Origin: Apostichopus japonicus
Taxonomy: Eukaryota; Echinodermata; Holothuroidea; Aspidochirotida; Stichopodidae
Direction: 5' to 3'
Assembly (NCBI RefSeq): GCF_037975245.1
Contig: NC_092569.1
Span: 22,536,168-22,600,167 of the forward strand
DNA: 64,000 nt
Shown piece by piece: positions 62,946 to 64,000 of the stretch. The notes under the pieces are model-generated. The model had not been told where the DNA came from, ran no database searches, and saw nothing but the letters and a program-made list of their open reading frames with translations. The position numbers and the translations under genes were made by a program. The stretch's first letter is position 1, and each line of letters starts with the position of its first letter.

Positions 62946-64000
62946 GACTGGATATGAGAGGATTTACTTTGAACAAAGGAGCCGTGCACCGATGGGTTCT
63001 AACTCAACATGAGCGTTCATTAATCGTTTCAGAGTGTGAGAAGATGGCATGTTCCACAGGCTGCCCCAGAAAGAAGAAAGACCTTGACCTATCCAGAGTT
63101 AAAAGAGATGAAGAAGACGTGAAGAATGTGATGTCAGCCCTTGAAAATATGATCAACCCTTTCAAACAGATGGATCATGTTCTTGTCAACATAGCCTCTG
63201 GGAGAGTTGCAACACCAGAGGTGGCTGACGATCTCCTAAACAGCAAGGAGAAGGGGAATGATGACCTTCTGCTTTTTTGCTCAGAAAGGTTGAGCAGTAA
63301 TAGAGAAGATTTCTATGCTCCATTGAAGAAAAGGAAGCTGAAGACCTTTGGTCATATGTCAAAAGTGTCCAGGCTCTCAGTAAAAGGCATGGAACTGTCA
63401 CTCAAATCTGATAGGGATCTATTTGCCAGATTAGTGGTAATCGGCAAGAAGAGGGAAATGGAAATAGCAGAACTCTTGTCATTCTCATTAGGTGCAGTTC
63501 CTCTTTCCATTTCCAATCATTATGGGACCCTGATGAAAACGGCCAAATCCAAGCTAATAGCATGTCTAGAAGATTTACCAGAAGCAGCCCCGCATGTCCA
63601 TGTTATACCAGAGGGTTCAACTATCATTATTGATGGGATGGCCACACTGCAGCAGCTTAATAATATTCCTAGCACATTCGGGGAACTGGCAGATATTGTT
63701 ATCAGTAATCTGAAGAGGATGGCAATTTTTATTAAATCAAACTGTGTCCACTTTGTCACCGACCGATACCCAGCTGATAGCATAAAAAAATGCTGAAAGA
63801 GAACACAGAGCTGCTGGAGGTTGCCAAATAACTAAGGTGTTTGCAAGATACCAAAAGGTTCCAGGGAATTGGAAGAAATTCCTTTCTAATGGTGAAAACA
63901 AGGAATCCTTGGTGCATTTTTTCTCGCAGGTTTGGAAGGAGTCTTCGTCAGTCCTTCATGGTGTAACATTATTTGCAACCGATGGTGAGATTTGCTACAA

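Larger units (their letters stand above)
59941..62949 (-). mobile_element. Penelope-like retroelement inserted in gene D
   Basis: A minus-strand element of about 3.0 kb with ORF1 (62945-62370), ORF2 reverse transcriptase (62287-60263) and a hammerhead-like motif downstream (60180-60130). Gene D coding sequence stops at MAIEQT (59934) and resumes with GFTLNKG at 62957, so the element sits inside an exon. The right border is within a few bases of 62945-62956; the left is between 59935 and 60129. No second hammerhead copy is seen at the 5' end, so the copy is probably 5'-truncated, as is common for Penelope-like elements. No clear target duplication was found. Confidence 0.8.
55975..64000 (+). 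pseudogene. Gene D: large uncharacterised multi-domain protein, interrupted
   Basis: Exon 55975-56266 joins exon 57429 onward in phase 1. Exon 1 has a Cys/His module (HKCAVHC, EEWC, FYHRDCYAAF); exon 2 starts with a second (ECIICK, RYHFSCYRNY). Then come a middle region (LAELQLQRGEDFIPRDIQ, WDNNDFGEE), a conserved VVFDQAIYAKA...RLGDFHTAMSYL part, and, after 62950, GFTLNKGAVHRW, IIDGMATLQQL and FVTDRYPADSIK. I recognise this as a multicopy metazoan family without an assigned function. The DGM and TDRYP..SIK pattern followed by NAEREHRA resembles PIN/FEN-type nucleases, which is an inference. Three lesions: a frame change near 58720-58726 (TLS to GTTH, one base missing), a Penelope-like insertion at about 59941-62949, and an extra A in a seven-A run at 63784-63790. 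It runs off the window in the shifted frame (VPGNWKKFLSNGENKESL). Confidence 0.75.

Noticed and set aside
1-64000. CRISPR arrays, operons, bacterial promoters
   Set aside because: Intron-containing animal genes and no short regularly spaced direct repeats of CRISPR type; the repeats seen are 86-bp and 347-bp tandem arrays without spacers.

Overview
This is eukaryotic (metazoan) DNA: AT-rich, with short exons bounded by GT/AG splice sites, long introns, AATAAA polyadenylation signals and many transposon insertions. The main gene family is a tandem cluster of secreted fibrinogen-related proteins (FREPs). Together with the Penelope-like, hAT-like and TTAA-type elements, this suggests a marine invertebrate deuterostome, most likely an echinoderm (sea-cucumber-like fibrinogen-like proteins). 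The species assignment is an inference.

Layout, left to right. (1) 49-2720: the last three exons of FREP gene A (EGF-like domain plus one fibrinogen domain). (2) 2721-20264: duplicated flanks with relic FREP exons (4740, 13456, 16761). They are interrupted by a 7.5-kb TTAA-flanked inverted-repeat element (5158-12636), a foldback element and a LINE relic on the minus strand. (3) 20498-30842: FREP gene B, a seven-exon copy disabled by a one-base frameshift in its signal-peptide exon and a TGA codon in its second fibrinogen domain. One intron carries a 758-bp hAT-like insertion. (4) 33548-42618: FREP gene C, the intact paralogue of B, 404 aa, with one truncated and one complete fibrinogen domain. 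(5) 42619-48342: flank paralogous to (2), with relic exons but without the 7.5-kb element, so it preserves the empty site. (6) 48609-54529: FREP gene E, which has signal, linker and the first two fibrinogen exons but no C-terminal exon.

(7) 54770-64000: a different locus. It holds gene D, a long multi-domain gene of a family I know only as multicopy uncharacterised metazoan proteins. It has two N-terminal Cys/His modules and a C-terminal part that could be a PIN/FEN-like nuclease. It carries two frameshifts and is split by a minus-strand Penelope-like retroelement (about 59941-62949). That element has a coiled-coil-like ORF1, an RT ORF2 with no GIY-YIG endonuclease, and a hammerhead-ribozyme-like motif in its 3' region.

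The FREP genes would encode secreted lectin-like recognition proteins. The four signal exons, one of them a relic, share a conserved upstream block, so the copies were probably duplicated with their promoters. Comparing the paralogous segments dates the insertions relative to the duplications and shows directly which copies are broken.
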